NCBI GenBank assembly: GCA_041648305.1
Contig: JBAZPI010000025.1
Coordinates: 1-15,100, forward strand
Source of the DNA: JABILX01 sp041648305
GTDB taxonomy: Bacteria; Patescibacteriota; Gracilibacteria; UBA1369; LOWO2-01-FULL-3
Reading direction: 5' to 3'
DNA: 15,100 nucleotides
The notes beneath the pieces are model-generated. The model was not told the DNA's origin and ran no database searches. It worked only from the letters and a program-made list of their open reading frames with translations. A program made the translations under genes and the position numbers. Position 1 is the stretch's first letter. Every line of letters starts with the position of its first letter. Below, one piece after another: positions 6,052-12,101 of the stretch.

Positions 6052-6094
6052 CATTGTGGCGATATGCCACAGACAAACATAACCACAATGGTTA
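6052..6094 (-). promoter_or_regulatory. Overlapping inverted repeats in the 97-aa gene leader
   Basis: Three pairings compete: TAACCA-CAA-TGGTTA (6080-6094), TGTGGC-GATAT-GCCACA (6055-6071), and a longer CATTGTGG (6052-6059) with CCACAATG (6083-6090). The third cannot form together with either of the others. They lie 15-55 bases upstream of the Shine-Dalgarno site, so they may be operators or an RNA switch in the 5' leader. No clear -35/-10 pair was found here. Confidence 0.45.
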
Positions 6095-6380
6095 CGTCGC
6101 CCATTCTACCTTCGTCTCAAATTTTTCGAACCAAACGAAAACAAAACGGGCAACACAACCAAAGTGAATTTTTTCTATCCTTCATGTCAAAGTGCACTTG
6201 ATGACCCAAATTGGACCATCTCCGCTAGAAAGCAAACCCTCTCTAAATTTACAAACGTAAACCTAGGACAATTCACATTTTCTAACAGGAACAGGATACT
6301 ACTAAAATGGCAAGTAAAATTCAATAGAATTTACGCAAAATCCCCTCCAGCACCACTACCCACCCACCAAACCCCCAAAT

Positions 6381-6410
6381 TTGCCAATTTTCCCCCAACT
6401 TCGCTATACT
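6381..6410 (+). promoter_or_regulatory. Promoter of the Cys-rich protein gene
   Basis: TTGCCA (6381-6386), an 18-base spacer and TATACT (6405-6410) place the transcription start near 6417. This puts the upstream in-frame TTG inside the -35 box and supports translation from the ATG at 6456. Confidence 0.6.
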
Positions 6411-6423
6411 TCCCCCCGCAAAC

Positions 6424-6439
6424 ACTGGCAAGCGCCAGT
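6424..6439 (+). repeat. Leader hairpin before the Cys-rich gene
   Basis: ACTGGC-AAGC-GCCAGT is a perfect six-base stem with a four-base loop, 16 bases upstream of the ATG at 6456. It lies inside the predicted short 5' leader. No Shine-Dalgarno sequence is visible, so the hairpin may position or limit ribosome binding. Confidence 0.55.
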
Positions 6440-6455
6440 AACCACCCAACTACAG

Positions 6456-8129
6456 ATGATCAAAACCTGCGCCATCTCCGGCTCCAAATTCGAAATCACC
6501 CCCGAAGACGAAAAGTTCTACAAGCTTCAAGGCGTCCCCCCACCGACCCTCTGCCCGGACGAACGCCAACGCCGCAGACTTATCTTCCGCAACGAACGCA
6601 ACCTTTTTACACGCAAAGACTCTATGACCGGCGAACAAATCGTCGCCCGATGGGAAGACGGTACGAGTTTCCCGGTCTACAGCTCAAAAAATTGGTGGTC
6701 AGATCGCTTCGACCCGCTCGAATATGGCCGCCCACTCGACTTCAACCGACCATTTTTCGATCAATTCCTCGATCTCCGAAACGAAATCCCACACATCGCT
6801 CTTTATAACTTCGACTCAGAAAACAGCGAATACACGAACCACGCCGGCTACAACAAAAACGCATATATGTGCTACAACGCCGGCTACCTCGAAGACTGCT
6901 ATTACGTAACAAACTACGCAATCCGAAGCAAAGACTGCTGCGACTGCTATGCGATCGAAGAATCCGAACTTCTCTACGAATGTTTCATGTGCAAAAACTG
7001 CTACTCAAGCCGATATCTCGTAAACTGCGAAACCTGCCGCGATTCCAATTTCCTTTTCGACTGCAAAAACTGCCGGAACTGCTTCATGTGCTGGAACCTC
7101 CGCTCCAAACACCACTGCATAAGAAACGAACAAAAAACCAAAGAAGAGTACGAAGCTTTCATGGCCTCCCCAGCGACAAACCTTGGCTCTCACAAACGCT
7201 TCGCCGCTCTAATAATCGAATTCAAAGATTCATACAAACACAAAGCAACCCACAAAGCCACCCTTATAACAAAATCCGAAAACTGCACCGGCGACTACAT
7301 AACAAGCTCCAAAAACGTGCATCAAAGCTACTACGTCATAGACTGCGAAGACGTCCGTTATTGCTACGACATCTTGGGCGCAAAAGATTGCTGCGACGCA
7401 TACGAACCCGCATGGGGCCTCGAACGCCACTACGAAACCCACGCATCCAACGAAACAAAATTCATGATCGGCTGCAACACATGCCTCCGAAGCGCCTTCT
7501 TTGATTATTGCGACAACTGCCACAACAGTAAACACCTCTTCGGCTGCTACGGCATGAAGAAAAACGAATATTGCATCCTCAATAAACAGTACGACCGACC
7601 CTCCTACGAGCGCTTGCGCGCTCAGCTTATCGACCACATGACCAAAACCGGCGAATGGGGCGAATTCTTCCCGCACAACCACTCATCCTTCGCGTACAAC
7701 GACACCAAAGCGCAGGATTATTATCCCCTCACGAAAACCGAAGCACTCGCCCGCGGCTACAAATGGCGCGACGAAGAGAAAAAAGATTTCAAACCACCGA
7801 CTCTCGCAACCGCAAACATCCCCGACAACATTGCCCAAGCGCCCGACTCGAGCACCAGCCCCATCTCCGACGAAATCCTCGCCTGCGAAGTCACCGGCAA
7901 AAACTACAAAATCACTCCTCAAGAATTCAAGCTCTACAAACGCCAAAATATCCCCATCCCGCGCCGCCATCACGACACTCGCTACCAAGACAGACTTATT
8001 TTTCGCCACCGTCGCACGCTTTTCAACCGCACTTGCCCGAACTGCAACACACAAACCCTCTCCGTCTTCAACGAACAAGACCCGGAAAAAATCCTCTGCG
8101 AAAAGTGCTACTTAAAAAAAACCTACTAA
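6456..8129 (+). CDS. Cys-rich conserved protein of a CPR-associated family
   Basis: 557 residues, start at MIKTCAISGSKFEITPEDEKFY. From memory I associate this architecture with uncharacterised proteins of CPR bacteria; no function is established to my knowledge. It contains 33 cysteines. Residues 4-50 (CAISGSKFEI, TLCPDERQRRRLIFRNERNLF) recur at the C terminus, about 478-557 (CEVTGKNYKITPQEFKLYKRQNIP, RLIFRHRRTLFNRTCPNC, CEKCY), as a Zn-ribbon-like module. Two Cys-rich repeat regions lie between, about 143-240 and 275-380. Each has short periodic units such as DCKNCRNCFMC and ends in a C-x-(N/G)-(L/M)-x-x-K-x-x-x-C-I-x-N-x-Q signature, suggesting a metal-binding solenoid. Residues 65-95 contain WWSDRFDPLEYGRPLDFNRPFF. 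No signal peptide, so probably cytoplasmic. It is convergent with the next gene, four bases between stops. Confidence 0.88.
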   Translation: MIKTCAISGSKFEITPEDEKFYKLQGVPPPTLCPDERQRRRLIFRNERNLFTRKDSMTGEQIVARWEDGTSFPVYSSKNWWSDRFDPLEYGRPLDFNRPFFDQFLDLRNEIPHIALYNFDSENSEYTNHAGYNKNAYMCYNAGYLEDCYYVTNYAIRSKDCCDCYAIEESELLYECFMCKNCYSSRYLVNCETCRDSNFLFDCKNCRNCFMCWNLRSKHHCIRNEQKTKEEYEAFMASPATNLGSHKRFAALIIEFKDSYKHKATHKATLITKSENCTGDYITSSKNVHQSYYVIDCEDVRYCYDILGAKDCCDAYEPAWGLERHYETHASNETKFMIGCNTCLRSAFFDYCDNCHNSKHLFGCYGMKKNEYCILNKQYDRPSYERLRAQLIDHMTKTGEWGEFFPHNHSSFAYNDTKAQDYYPLTKTEALARGYKWRDEEKKDFKPPTLATANIPDNIAQAPDSSTSPISDEILACEVTGKNYKITPQEFKLYKRQNIPIPRRHHDTRYQDRLIFRHRRTLFNRTCPNCNTQTLSVFNEQDPEKILCEKCYLKKTY

Positions 8130-8133
8130 CCTA

Positions 8134-8859
8134 CTAACGACGCGGCGGAACAACCCCCGGCGGAACAACCCCCGGCGGAAAAATCTCATCAGGAAGATCA
8201 TCCTCCTTCGACGGCGGTAACGGCATCAGCTGCTTCCCGGCGGTATCCCCCAGACAACGAGCTATATCACAAAGAACACCCATAACTTCCTCACTTTTTT
8301 TCAACACGGCATGACAATCAGCCAAAGTAGCAATTTTTTTACCTGACTCAGTCAATCCTCCCGCGCCAGAACTCCCGGATCCCGTTCTAACTTCATAACC
8401 AACACAATCAGCAAGAACTTTAGGATTATTCCCTTTACAGCTCTCACTCTCATCACCAGAAGCGCCAGGAGCACCAGGAGCGCCATCAAAATTTTCCCAA
8501 CAACCAGCTATCTTCGCAATCGGAAGCCGACCAGGCAAATCCGGCGGACAGACAGCGCTATCGGAAGAAACCAAACAAGCAACCGAAGCCACCCGCACAG
8601 CCATCTGCTCACTTAAAGCAGCTCCCTCCTCATAAGTCAAACGACACATTTCCAAAACATCGCGCTCGACCTCTTCAATTCCCCTCCCTGCGCGTCGAGG
8701 TCTTCGTAAAGGCTCCGGCTCAAGAGGCTCTGTAGGCTCAGGAGATCCAACACCAGCAACCGGCGCATCCGCCCGCACAACCTTACTATCCATAGCCGGC
8801 CCACATGCATCAGCAGCCACACAAGCCGCCGCAATTGGTAACAAATGAGATAATTTCAT
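8134..8859 (-). CDS. Putative exported or lipoprotein-like hypothetical protein, 241 aa
   Basis: Not recognised. It starts MKLSHLLPIAAACVAADACGP: one Lys, a short hydrophobic stretch and then Cys13 and Cys19. This reads as a signal peptide; Cys13 could be a lipobox cysteine, although position -3 is Ala rather than Leu. The mature part has a Pro/Glu/Arg-rich linker (residues 38-60), then a region with well-spaced cysteines (CRLTYEEGAAL, ACLVSS, VCPP, GCWENF, SCKG, DCVGYEV, DCHAVL, LCDIARCLGD) that could form disulphides outside the cell. There is a GAPGAPGAS run and a C-terminal PPGVVPPGVVPP tail made by a 15-base tandem repeat. A strong promoter precedes it. The start is ATG at 8859 without a Shine-Dalgarno sequence. 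Confidence 0.75.
   Translation of the reverse strand: MKLSHLLPIAAACVAADACGPAMDSKVVRADAPVAGVGSPEPTEPLEPEPLRRPRRAGRGIEEVERDVLEMCRLTYEEGAALSEQMAVRVASVACLVSSDSAVCPPDLPGRLPIAKIAGCWENFDGAPGAPGASGDESESCKGNNPKVLADCVGYEVRTGSGSSGAGGLTESGKKIATLADCHAVLKKSEEVMGVLCDIARCLGDTAGKQLMPLPPSKEDDLPDEIFPPGVVPPGVVPPRR
8143..8180. repeat. 15-base tandem repeat (2.5 copies) in the 241-aa gene
   Basis: CGGCGGAACAACCCC occurs at 8143-8157 and 8158-8172, and CGGCGGAA begins a third copy at 8173-8180. It encodes the PPGVV repeats at the C terminus. Copy number could vary between strains without a frameshift. Confidence 0.85.
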
Positions 8860-8891
8860 AAAATTGGTTTAAGTTAAATCAACTGGCCAGG

Positions 8892-8919
8892 ATTTTAGCA
8901 CAACGAAAGGGTTTGTCAA
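8892..8919 (-). promoter_or_regulatory. Promoter of the 241-aa gene
   Basis: TTGACA (complement of 8914-8919), a 16-base spacer and TAAAAT (complement of 8892-8897). The leader contains ATTTAACTTAAA (complement of 8868-8879) and CCAATTTT just before the ATG, a pattern shared with the 324-aa gene leader. Confidence 0.8.
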
Positions 8920-8957
8920 GCACTGTTGCAGCTTTTAAGACGTTTTTCTTAGGTTCC

Positions 8958-10970
8958 CTAGATCGTTTGGAGATTTTTTGGCAGATGATCAAGGCTTGCG
9001 TAAAGCGCTTGCGGCTGGCCGGTTTTTTGTGCCCAACGTTTAGTGCCGTATTCGAAGTGCCAATATTCCGCTTCGTAGCGAACAAAACCGGCCTGAATCA
9101 TGATGGTCTCAAGAAGAGTGGTTGCCGGTGGACAGCTGTAGAGTTTTTTGGGGCAGTTTCTTTTGTTCGCGTAGCGTTTGGGAATGAGAAAGACGTCAAC
9201 AGCGCCGCCTGTATGGTGGGGTGATGTTCCCGGCATGGCGACCCAGTATCTTGCAAGTGAGCGGATTGCTTTTTCGGCGGAACCGTATTTTGCGATTAAC
9301 GCGTTTTGGGCCGCTTGGGATTTTTGCGCGAATTCATTTCTTACTTCTCCCACTTTTTCTGCAAAAAGTTTAGTTTGCCTGGCTGCGTTTCTATAGCTTG
9401 ATTCGACCCAGATTTTGTAACCGGGGGCAAGTTCATGAGCAAGTTGTTCGGCCTGGCGGAATTTTGCAAGAACTGTTCCGCGGACAGTAATTTTGTTGTC
9501 GAATCCATCGGTGCTTTGGACAAGAGATTCGTCTCGGAAGGCCTCGGAGGTTTCGGAGATTTCGGAGATTTTGGCGGTTTCGGAGGTTTCGGAGGTTTCG
9601 AAGGTTTTAGGGGCTTTAAGGAGCGTTTCTTGTTCTCTCTTCTCTTTCATTTTCCCGCTAAATTCCAGATCAACTCCGCGAAGCTTCCCATATTGCTCAA
9701 CCACAGACTCAATCACAGACTCATCTTTTGCCAAATACAAATTAAAAAGATTAAATCTGTCCAAAGCATACACAATGAAATCAACGCTGTACCTCCCCTC
9801 CTCTATGCACGAACCATTTTCAGCTTCATATTTTCGCTCAGCGTTTTGAATATATCTCGCCGCAATGTGCAAAAATTCCTCAGGATCGCTTATCGCCACC
9901 TCGTCATCGCGTCCAACCGCAACCAACAAAACATCGAGCAAATATGCATCAACTCCAAAATCCTGCGCAATTTCAAGAACATCTTTCTTTCCATAATTTT
10001 CCCAAGTACCGGAAAACTTCGAAGCAAACTCGTTCGCCGCGGAATAAGAATCATCACGCCTGGAAATTGTAACTTTGCTTCCATTAAAAATCGGCAAATA
10101 TTCTCTCCCATCATAAAATCCTTGATTCCCTCTCCTCTCATAAGTCACTCCGTCAACATCAATCGTCCTTATCGCAGACGGCATCAAATCGCCCAGCCCA
10201 ACCTGATATTCCAAGTTCTCATTAGTCCCAAAATCAATGACAACGAGCGACCCGGCCTTAAGCTCGTCCCAACTTTTCACGTTCGTAACAAGCTGAAGCC
10301 TTTGATCAAGCGGAAGTTTAAAAAAATCTTTCGGTCTGATTGAATTTCTTGTTTTTTCAATGTCTTCGTAGAATGAATATTCTTCTTTTTGCCCTCCCTC
10401 TCCAGCCTTAGAAACCGTGACTTCGCGAAGCTTACTCTCGACAAGTTGAATATAACTTTCAGTCTCCGTAAGATTAATTTTCTGCGAAGGCCCCTGCGAA
10501 GGCCCCTCCCCAAAAATCCACATCGAATTCCCACTCATTAACTCAACCTCAAAATTTTCATAGACATAATTGACCAAAAATCTCATCTCGCCGACCCTCC
10601 TCCTAAGCGAAAGTACAAGCTCAACTTTCTCATCATCGCTAAGTCTCTCGAAACCTCCTTTTTCAAGCTTTTCACCAAACTCCCCTTTTAAATTTTCAAA
10701 TCTTTTTTGAAAATCAGCGCCGTTTGTAAGAAAATCCGCGTTTTCACTAACATTTTCACTCGCAACCTCGGCAGCTAATTCTTGGCGTGCCTGCATCCCA
10801 CCCCCGGGACCAGCATTTTCACCTGTTTTTTCAGGAGCTTCTCCAAATTCAGGAGCTTCTCCAAAAGCCGCATCACCAAGTTCCCGATCAGAACCAGGCA
10901 AACTCCCCCGTTTATCCGGAGGGTTTTCCCAAACAAATCTTCCAAAGAAATTGTTCATATTTTTCGACAA
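8958..10970 (-). CDS. M15-family (VanX/DdpX-like) D-Ala-D-Ala peptidase with long N-terminal extension
   Basis: 670 residues. The C-terminal domain (about 505-650) carries the M15 zinc signatures: SPHHTGGAVD (SxHxxGxAxD; H585, D592) and EYWHFEYG (base E635, zinc ligand H638), plus ESSYRNAARQTKLF, corresponding to the YR motif. Family members hydrolyse D-Ala-D-Ala in peptidoglycan precursors or stem peptides. There is no signal peptide, as in cytoplasmic VanX. About 490 residues precede the domain: an acidic low-complexity start with repeats GEAPEFGEAPE and GPSQGPSQ, a helical region (about 85-145), a possible SH3-like segment near SLVVIDFGTNENLEYQVG, and a Ser/Glu/Thr repeat (about 455-477). 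The start is TTG at 10970 with AGGA six bases upstream; the ATG at 10958 is worse placed. An extended -10 promoter lies just upstream. Confidence 0.87.
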   Translation of the reverse strand: MSKNMNNFFGRFVWENPPDKRGSLPGSDRELGDAAFGEAPEFGEAPEKTGENAGPGGGMQARQELAAEVASENVSENADFLTNGADFQKRFENLKGEFGEKLEKGGFERLSDDEKVELVLSLRRRVGEMRFLVNYVYENFEVELMSGNSMWIFGEGPSQGPSQKINLTETESYIQLVESKLREVTVSKAGEGGQKEEYSFYEDIEKTRNSIRPKDFFKLPLDQRLQLVTNVKSWDELKAGSLVVIDFGTNENLEYQVGLGDLMPSAIRTIDVDGVTYERRGNQGFYDGREYLPIFNGSKVTISRRDDSYSAANEFASKFSGTWENYGKKDVLEIAQDFGVDAYLLDVLLVAVGRDDEVAISDPEEFLHIAARYIQNAERKYEAENGSCIEEGRYSVDFIVYALDRFNLFNLYLAKDESVIESVVEQYGKLRGVDLEFSGKMKEKREQETLLKAPKTFETSETSETAKISEISETSEAFRDESLVQSTDGFDNKITVRGTVLAKFRQAEQLAHELAPGYKIWVESSYRNAARQTKLFAEKVGEVRNEFAQKSQAAQNALIAKYGSAEKAIRSLARYWVAMPGTSPHHTGGAVDVFLIPKRYANKRNCPKKLYSCPPATTLLETIMIQAGFVRYEAEYWHFEYGTKRWAQKTGQPQALYASLDHLPKNLQTI
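9544..9606. repeat. 9-base tandem repeat (7 units) in the M15 gene
   Basis: Seven consecutive 9-base units close to TCGGAGGTT encode a (Ser-Glu-Thr/Ile)n run (FETSETSETAKISEISETSE). It forms the linker between the N-terminal region and the M15 domain. Because units are multiples of three, slippage would change linker length in frame. Confidence 0.85.
10830..10865. repeat. 18-base tandem duplication in the M15 gene
   Basis: TTCAGGAGCTTCTCCAAA occurs at 10830-10847 and again at 10848-10865, encoding GEAPEFGEAPE near the N terminus. It lies in a low-complexity acidic region likely to be disordered. Confidence 0.9.
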
Positions 10971-10983
10971 AATTTATCCTGTA

Positions 10984-10992
10984 ATTATACCA
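10984..10992 (-). promoter_or_regulatory. Extended -10 promoter of the M15 gene
   Basis: TGG TATAAT on the minus strand (complement of 10984-10992) with no clear -35. The start of transcription would fall close to the AGGATAA Shine-Dalgarno sequence, so the leader is very short. Confidence 0.6.
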
Positions 10993-11024
10993 GATTTTGA
11001 AGGAAAATGGTAGAGTGCATATGC

Positions 11025-11321
11025 CTAAGCAATCAAATAACAAGCATACTTGGAAAGCTTATAATCATTCAGCGTATGAACCGCTCCCTTGCCCGCTTTT
11101 ATCACCTTGCTGACATCAGCAAAGTGATCATCAATATATTGTTCGCTTTTTGTACAGGCCGTTTTTGCTTTTTCAATAACCTTCTCGAAATTCTCCCATT
11201 TCCCATATTCCAAGACCTTCATGAGATCCCTAGCTTCCCAATACTCAATCCCATTTTCATCAATTCGTTTTATATCCTCAAAGGAAGCATTTCCCATTGA
11301 GCGTATCAAGTTTTTAGTCAT
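11025..11321 (-). pseudogene. dinD: dinD-like fragment (DNA-damage-inducible protein D, N-terminal part)
   Basis: 98 residues matching the N-terminal third of DinD as I remember it: FEDIKRIDENGIEYWEARDLMKVLEYGKWENF, then IDDHFADVSKVI and LNDYKLSKYACYLIA. Complete DinD proteins are roughly 270-280 residues and continue past YACYLIAQNGDP. Here the frame stops with TAG right after YACYLIA, and I see no continuation in the other frames before the next gene's leader at 11000. It is therefore a truncated remnant, or less likely a short stand-alone domain. DinD relates to the SOS response and modulates RecA in E. coli. It starts with ATG at 11321 after a plausible promoter (11354-11381). It lies beside the tRNA-Trp repeat array, consistent with a leftover of an integrated element. 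Confidence 0.75.
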
Positions 11322-11353
11322 AACTCAAAATCATTAAGTGTAAAGTAAGGACA

Positions 11354-11381
11354 ATTCTACACAAAACTTTCGTAAAAACAA
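11354..11381 (-). promoter_or_regulatory. Candidate promoter of the dinD fragment
   Basis: TTGTTT (complement of 11376-11381), 16 bases and TAGAAT (complement of 11354-11359). It overlaps an AACAA-TGT-TTGTT hairpin (11377-11389) that could instead be a weak end to the tRNA-Trp transcript. No LexA-type box was recognised. Confidence 0.35.
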
Positions 11382-11402
11382 TGTTTGTTGGCCCCCCATC
11401 CC

Positions 11403-11623
11403 TGGCAGGCCCAAGAGGATTTGCCCGGCTTTAGCCGGGTTGGAGACCGCAACAAGCAAATCAACCCCCACGCTTCTGGCAGGCCCAAGAGGATTTGCCC
11501 GACTCTGGACGGGTTGGAGACCGCAACAAGCAAATCAACCCCCACGCTTCTGGCAGGCCCAAGAGGATTTGCCCGACCTTCGGACGGGTTGGAAACCGCA
11601 ACGTGCAAACCAACCCCCGCTAC
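11403..11623 (-). repeat. Three tandem tRNA-Trp-derived units (74, 74, 73 bases)
   Basis: Units at 11403-11476, 11477-11550 and 11551-11623 are joined head to tail to the intact tRNA-Trp (11624-11698). All four share the same 21 bases, TGGCAGGCCCAAGAGGATTT plus G, which on the minus strand are the 3' half of the T-arm, the acceptor 3' strand and the CCA end. They also keep parts of the anticodon-arm and D-arm. The 5' acceptor strand is lost, and the T-arm 5' side is replaced by a variable hairpin: CCCGGC-TTTA-GCCGGG in unit 1, related weaker stems in units 2 and 3. They cannot fold as complete tRNAs. Confidence 0.85.
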
Positions 11624-11698
11624 TGGCAGGCCCAAGAGGATTTGAACCCCTACTTTTGGTTTTGGAGACCAACGTGCTACCATTAACACTATGAGCCT
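11624..11698 (-). tRNA. trpT: tRNA-Trp (anticodon CCA)
   Basis: 75 bases including an encoded CCA. Acceptor AGGCTCA pairs with TGGGCCT (one T-G pair), the D-arm is GTGT/GCAC, the anticodon arm TTGGT-CTCCAAA-ACCAA gives anticodon CCA, the variable loop has four bases, and the T-arm is AGGGG-TTCAAAT-CCTCT. The discriminator is G. It reads UGG codons. A promoter lies at 11716-11744. Three degenerate copies follow immediately downstream in the direction of transcription, so the primary transcript probably includes them. Confidence 0.93.
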
Positions 11699-11715
11699 TT
11701 AACTGCAACGCCGAT

Positions 11716-11744
11716 ATTTTATAGTCAGCCACACCTTTTAGCAA
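11716..11744 (-). promoter_or_regulatory. Promoter of tRNA-Trp
   Basis: TTGCTA (complement of 11739-11744), a 17-base spacer and TAAAAT (complement of 11716-11721), about 18 bases before the mature tRNA 5' end. Position and spacing fit a short-leader tRNA promoter. Confidence 0.6.
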
Positions 11745-11791
11745 CCCCAGCTACCATCAACGGAACTACCAAGCCACAATCTCTGCAAGAA

Positions 11792-11821
11792 GTCACGAAA
11801 ATCCCCGGGGATTTTCGTGAC
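11792..11821. repeat. Perfect 30-base palindrome without a loop
   Basis: The arm GTCACGAAAATCCCC (11792-11806) is followed directly by its exact reverse complement (11807-11821). It lies between divergently transcribed tRNA-Trp and tRNA-Ser, about 50 bases upstream of the tRNA-Trp -35. No T-run follows on either strand, so it is not a standard terminator. Possible roles are a dimer/tetramer operator, a recombination or replication site, or a relic of palindrome-forming rearrangement. Confidence 0.92.
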
Positions 11822-11844
11822 AAAACAAAGAAAGAATGGCCTAA

Positions 11845-11896
11845 TCACACGCACCTGTCACACACACTTGTCACACGCACCCGCCACGCATATCCG
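11845..11896. repeat. 13-base direct repeats, iteron-like
   Basis: TCACACGCACCTG (11845-11857), TCACACACACTTG (11858-11870) and TCACACGCACCCG (11871-11883) are head-to-tail copies, followed by a degenerate fourth, CCACGCATATCCG (11884-11896). They sit 23 bases after the 30-base palindrome and upstream of tRNA-Ser. The arrangement recalls iterons or a multimeric protein-binding array, but no replication gene is in the window. Confidence 0.75.
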
Positions 11897-11974
11897 CGCC
11901 CTCAATTAAAACAGGTGGAAATGCTATGGCAAATACCTTAAAATCAAAATGACCTTTTTTCAAAACTTCTCTTT

Positions 11975-12064
11975 GGAGAGATCGCATAGTGGTCGAGTGC
12001 GCTCGCTTGGAAGGCGAGTATCTGTGCAAACGGATCGAGGGTTCGAATCCCTCTCTCTCCGCCA
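11975..12064 (+). tRNA. serT: tRNA-Ser (anticodon GGA)
   Basis: 90 bases with encoded GCCA. Acceptor GGAGAGA/TCTCTCC, anticodon arm CTCGC-TTGGAAG-GCGAG with anticodon GGA (reads UCC/UCU), a long class II variable arm (ATCTG/CGGAT), and T-arm GAGGG-TTCGAAT-CCCTC. The discriminator is G, as in serine tRNAs. A hairpin follows at 12068-12092. The frames translated across this tRNA on both strands are not genes. Confidence 0.96.
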
Positions 12065-12067
12065 CAA

Positions 12068-12092
12068 GACGCCGAAGCAAAGCGGAGGCGTC
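12068..12092 (+). terminator. Hairpin between tRNA-Ser and the convergent 137-aa gene
   Basis: GACGCC (12068-12073) pairs with GGCGTC (12087-12092) around a 13-base loop that can pair partly inside (CCG/CGG). These are the same six-base arms as the coding palindromes in the M16 gene. It could end both converging transcripts. There is no T-run, so terminator activity is uncertain. Confidence 0.45.
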
Positions 12093-12101
12093 AATACTAC
12101 A

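Noticed and set aside
6381..6455. 25-residue N-terminal extension of the Cys-rich protein starting at TTG 6381
   Set aside because: The TTG is the -35 box of a good promoter (6381-6410), the extension is not protein-like, and the duplicated module begins at MIKTCAISG.
6164..6808. Plus-strand frame of 214 codons (and 6869-7504, 7655-8137)
   Set aside because: Shifted-frame shadows of the Cys-rich gene, rich in Arg/Pro/Leu with no promoter or Shine-Dalgarno sequence.
11357..11694. Overlapping open frames on both strands across the tRNA-Trp array (up to 110 codons)
   Set aside because: They translate tRNA-derived repeats (the familiar false peptide of the type AGPRGFEP). Units of 74/74/73 bases are not multiples of three, so the repeat is not selected as protein.
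11792..11821. Bidirectional rho-independent terminator
   Set aside because: The stem is strong, but neither strand has a T-run after it, and the flanking tRNA genes are transcribed away from it.
11871..12080. Minus-strand frame EREGFEPSIRLH... over tRNA-Ser
   Set aside because: It is the antisense translation of a complete tRNA-Ser, a classic spurious gene.
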